DNA from: Rhyacichthys aspro
Lineage: Eukaryota > Chordata > Actinopteri > Gobiiformes > Rhyacichthyidae
Length of the DNA: 64,000 nucleotides
Direction of reading: 5' to 3'
Assembly: GCA_036850595.1 (NCBI GenBank)
Contig: CM072152.1
Coordinates: forward strand, 17,435,207-17,499,206
Notes under the pieces: model-generated
Told to the model about the DNA's origin: nothing
Database searches by the model: none
The model's input: only the letters and a program-made list of their open reading frames with translations
In this document: piece after piece, positions 63,001 to 64,000 of the stretch
Layout of the letters: every line of letters starts with the position of its first letter
Position numbering within the stretch: the first letter of the stretch is position 1
Program-made: the position numbers and the translations under genes

Positions 63001-64000
63001 ACTCTAGTGATATGTTACAGCGAGTCCATTTAGCTGCAAATACAATGTTACACACTGGACACTGTAAATGTCCACTGGGCATTGGAGACCATAGTCTTTT
63101 GAGCCTATTGCGAGAACCCCACTATGATAACTCACATTAACTGCCCACAGCTGACCATTTAACAGCATGAAATAGAAGAGAGTCTGGGATTGTGGTATGT
63201 ACGCTTGATGAATCAATATATGTGATGATAATAGAAGAGGGGAGATGTGTGTGAAAAGTGACTGTCAATGAGGGGCCAGTGGGGTCTTACTCAAGCACCA
63301 GGAATTGGACAGCATTTGTCCTGTTTGGAGAAGACTATGTGCTATACAATGTCTAATCCTACTGACTCATCTACTTGGCTTTTAGAGCCTATTGGAATGA
63401 TATGGGGATATTTAATATGCTGCTGAGATATATAAAGGGAAATATTGACTTTTTGATGTGTGGATCCACTGTGCAGCTATATTTCCACACAATACTAATG
63501 TCAAACACCAGCCCATAGAGCTGTGACTTTTCCAAAGTAAAATAATAACTTGACTCTATTGGATGACAGTCAAGTTACAAAAAACTACAATTATTCAATG
63601 TCAGTCAATAGTACTGTTGAACTTATAAAACTAATAAACTTTTGAGCAAATGACAACTGAGTTGATTGTTTGCTTAATGGACCAATCACTGGAAAAGATT
63701 GAATTTAGTTTTGACCTTTTGTTAAAAGTAGAAACACAGAAGCTACTATATGTTTCACCACTGGTAACCATACACAGTTAACATAAAGACTTTCAAGACA
63801 AGGAAATAAATCCAAATTCAAGTCATGTTGGTGAACGGTTCATTTTATTACAATGCCATCACAAGTAAAGTTAGATATCTGACCCGGATTAAAACTAAAG
63901 AGTAGAGTAGAAAGAGGATTTGTGCTTTATCAGACTCAATCTGCCTTGTGTGATAACTGCATAAAATGAAAACAGCTAAAAGAAAAATAAGTGCCAATTT
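60001..64000. other. Gene-free stretch to the right edge
   Basis: No coding exon recognised. A (TG)n of about 10 units lies at 62087-62103. Blocks 61000-61080, 62160-62260 and 62440-62570 have smooth, balanced composition with words such as TCATGCATCATGTTTTTCAT, as in conserved non-coding elements, but this cannot be tested here. Open frames on both strands are short. Confidence 0.4.

Noticed and set aside
1..64000. CRISPR arrays, operons, phage or other prokaryotic systems
   Set aside because: The window is clearly vertebrate nuclear DNA with spliced genes; no regularly spaced repeats or bacterial-type gene clusters exist.

Overview
This is eukaryotic nuclear DNA from a ray-finned (teleost) fish. 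It has spliced genes with short GT-AG introns, long AT-rich non-coding stretches, vertebrate-type protein sequences, and several copies of an interspersed repeat typical of teleost genomes. All identifications come from reading the sequence and from remembered family knowledge; no search was run.

Gene-bearing half (about 5-38 kb): six genes can be reconstructed. In order they are ENHO (adropin, +, 5074-5286), DNAI1 (axonemal outer-arm dynein intermediate chain 1, -, 20 exons, 7119-17569), FAM219A (+, 6 exons, 18543-24357), a nicalin-family gene (+, 15 exons, 27256-30591), an unrecognised four-exon gene (+, 31787-33433), and MYORG (GH31 glycosidase, +, 35831-37971). As I recall human 9p13.3, the order ENHO-DNAI1-FAM219A-(SPMIP6)-MYORG and the relative strands match it, so this is an ancient conserved block. 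Two things differ. A nicalin-like gene sits inside the block, whereas mammalian NCLN is on another chromosome (19p13.3 in human). The gene in the SPMIP6 slot does not obviously resemble SPMIP6. Reading frames stay open through every predicted splice junction, which is the main support for the gene models.

Control regions: DNAI1 and FAM219A are head to head with about 1 kb between start codons. A near-perfect RFX X-box lies about 125 bp upstream of the DNAI1 start, as expected for a motile-cilium gene. An ETS site and a GC box lie on the FAM219A side. A ZNF143/Staf-like motif marks the likely MYORG promoter.

Gene-poor half (about 38-64 kb): no protein-coding gene was found. This stretch holds repeats: a hAT-type MITE with a degenerate 8-bp target duplication, a foldback element of about 740 bp with arms of about 155 bp, several copies of a teleost interspersed repeat, and microsatellites. 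It also has a perfect CTCF core motif and blocks that look like conserved regulatory DNA. A purine-homopolymer tract at 52.8-53.2 kb is probably a badly resolved GA-rich repeat or an assembly artefact. The genes do not form one pathway. DNAI1 builds motile cilia, the unknown gene resembles cilium/sperm microtubule proteins only in style, nicalin and MYORG act in the secretory pathway, and ENHO encodes a small membrane or secreted peptide.
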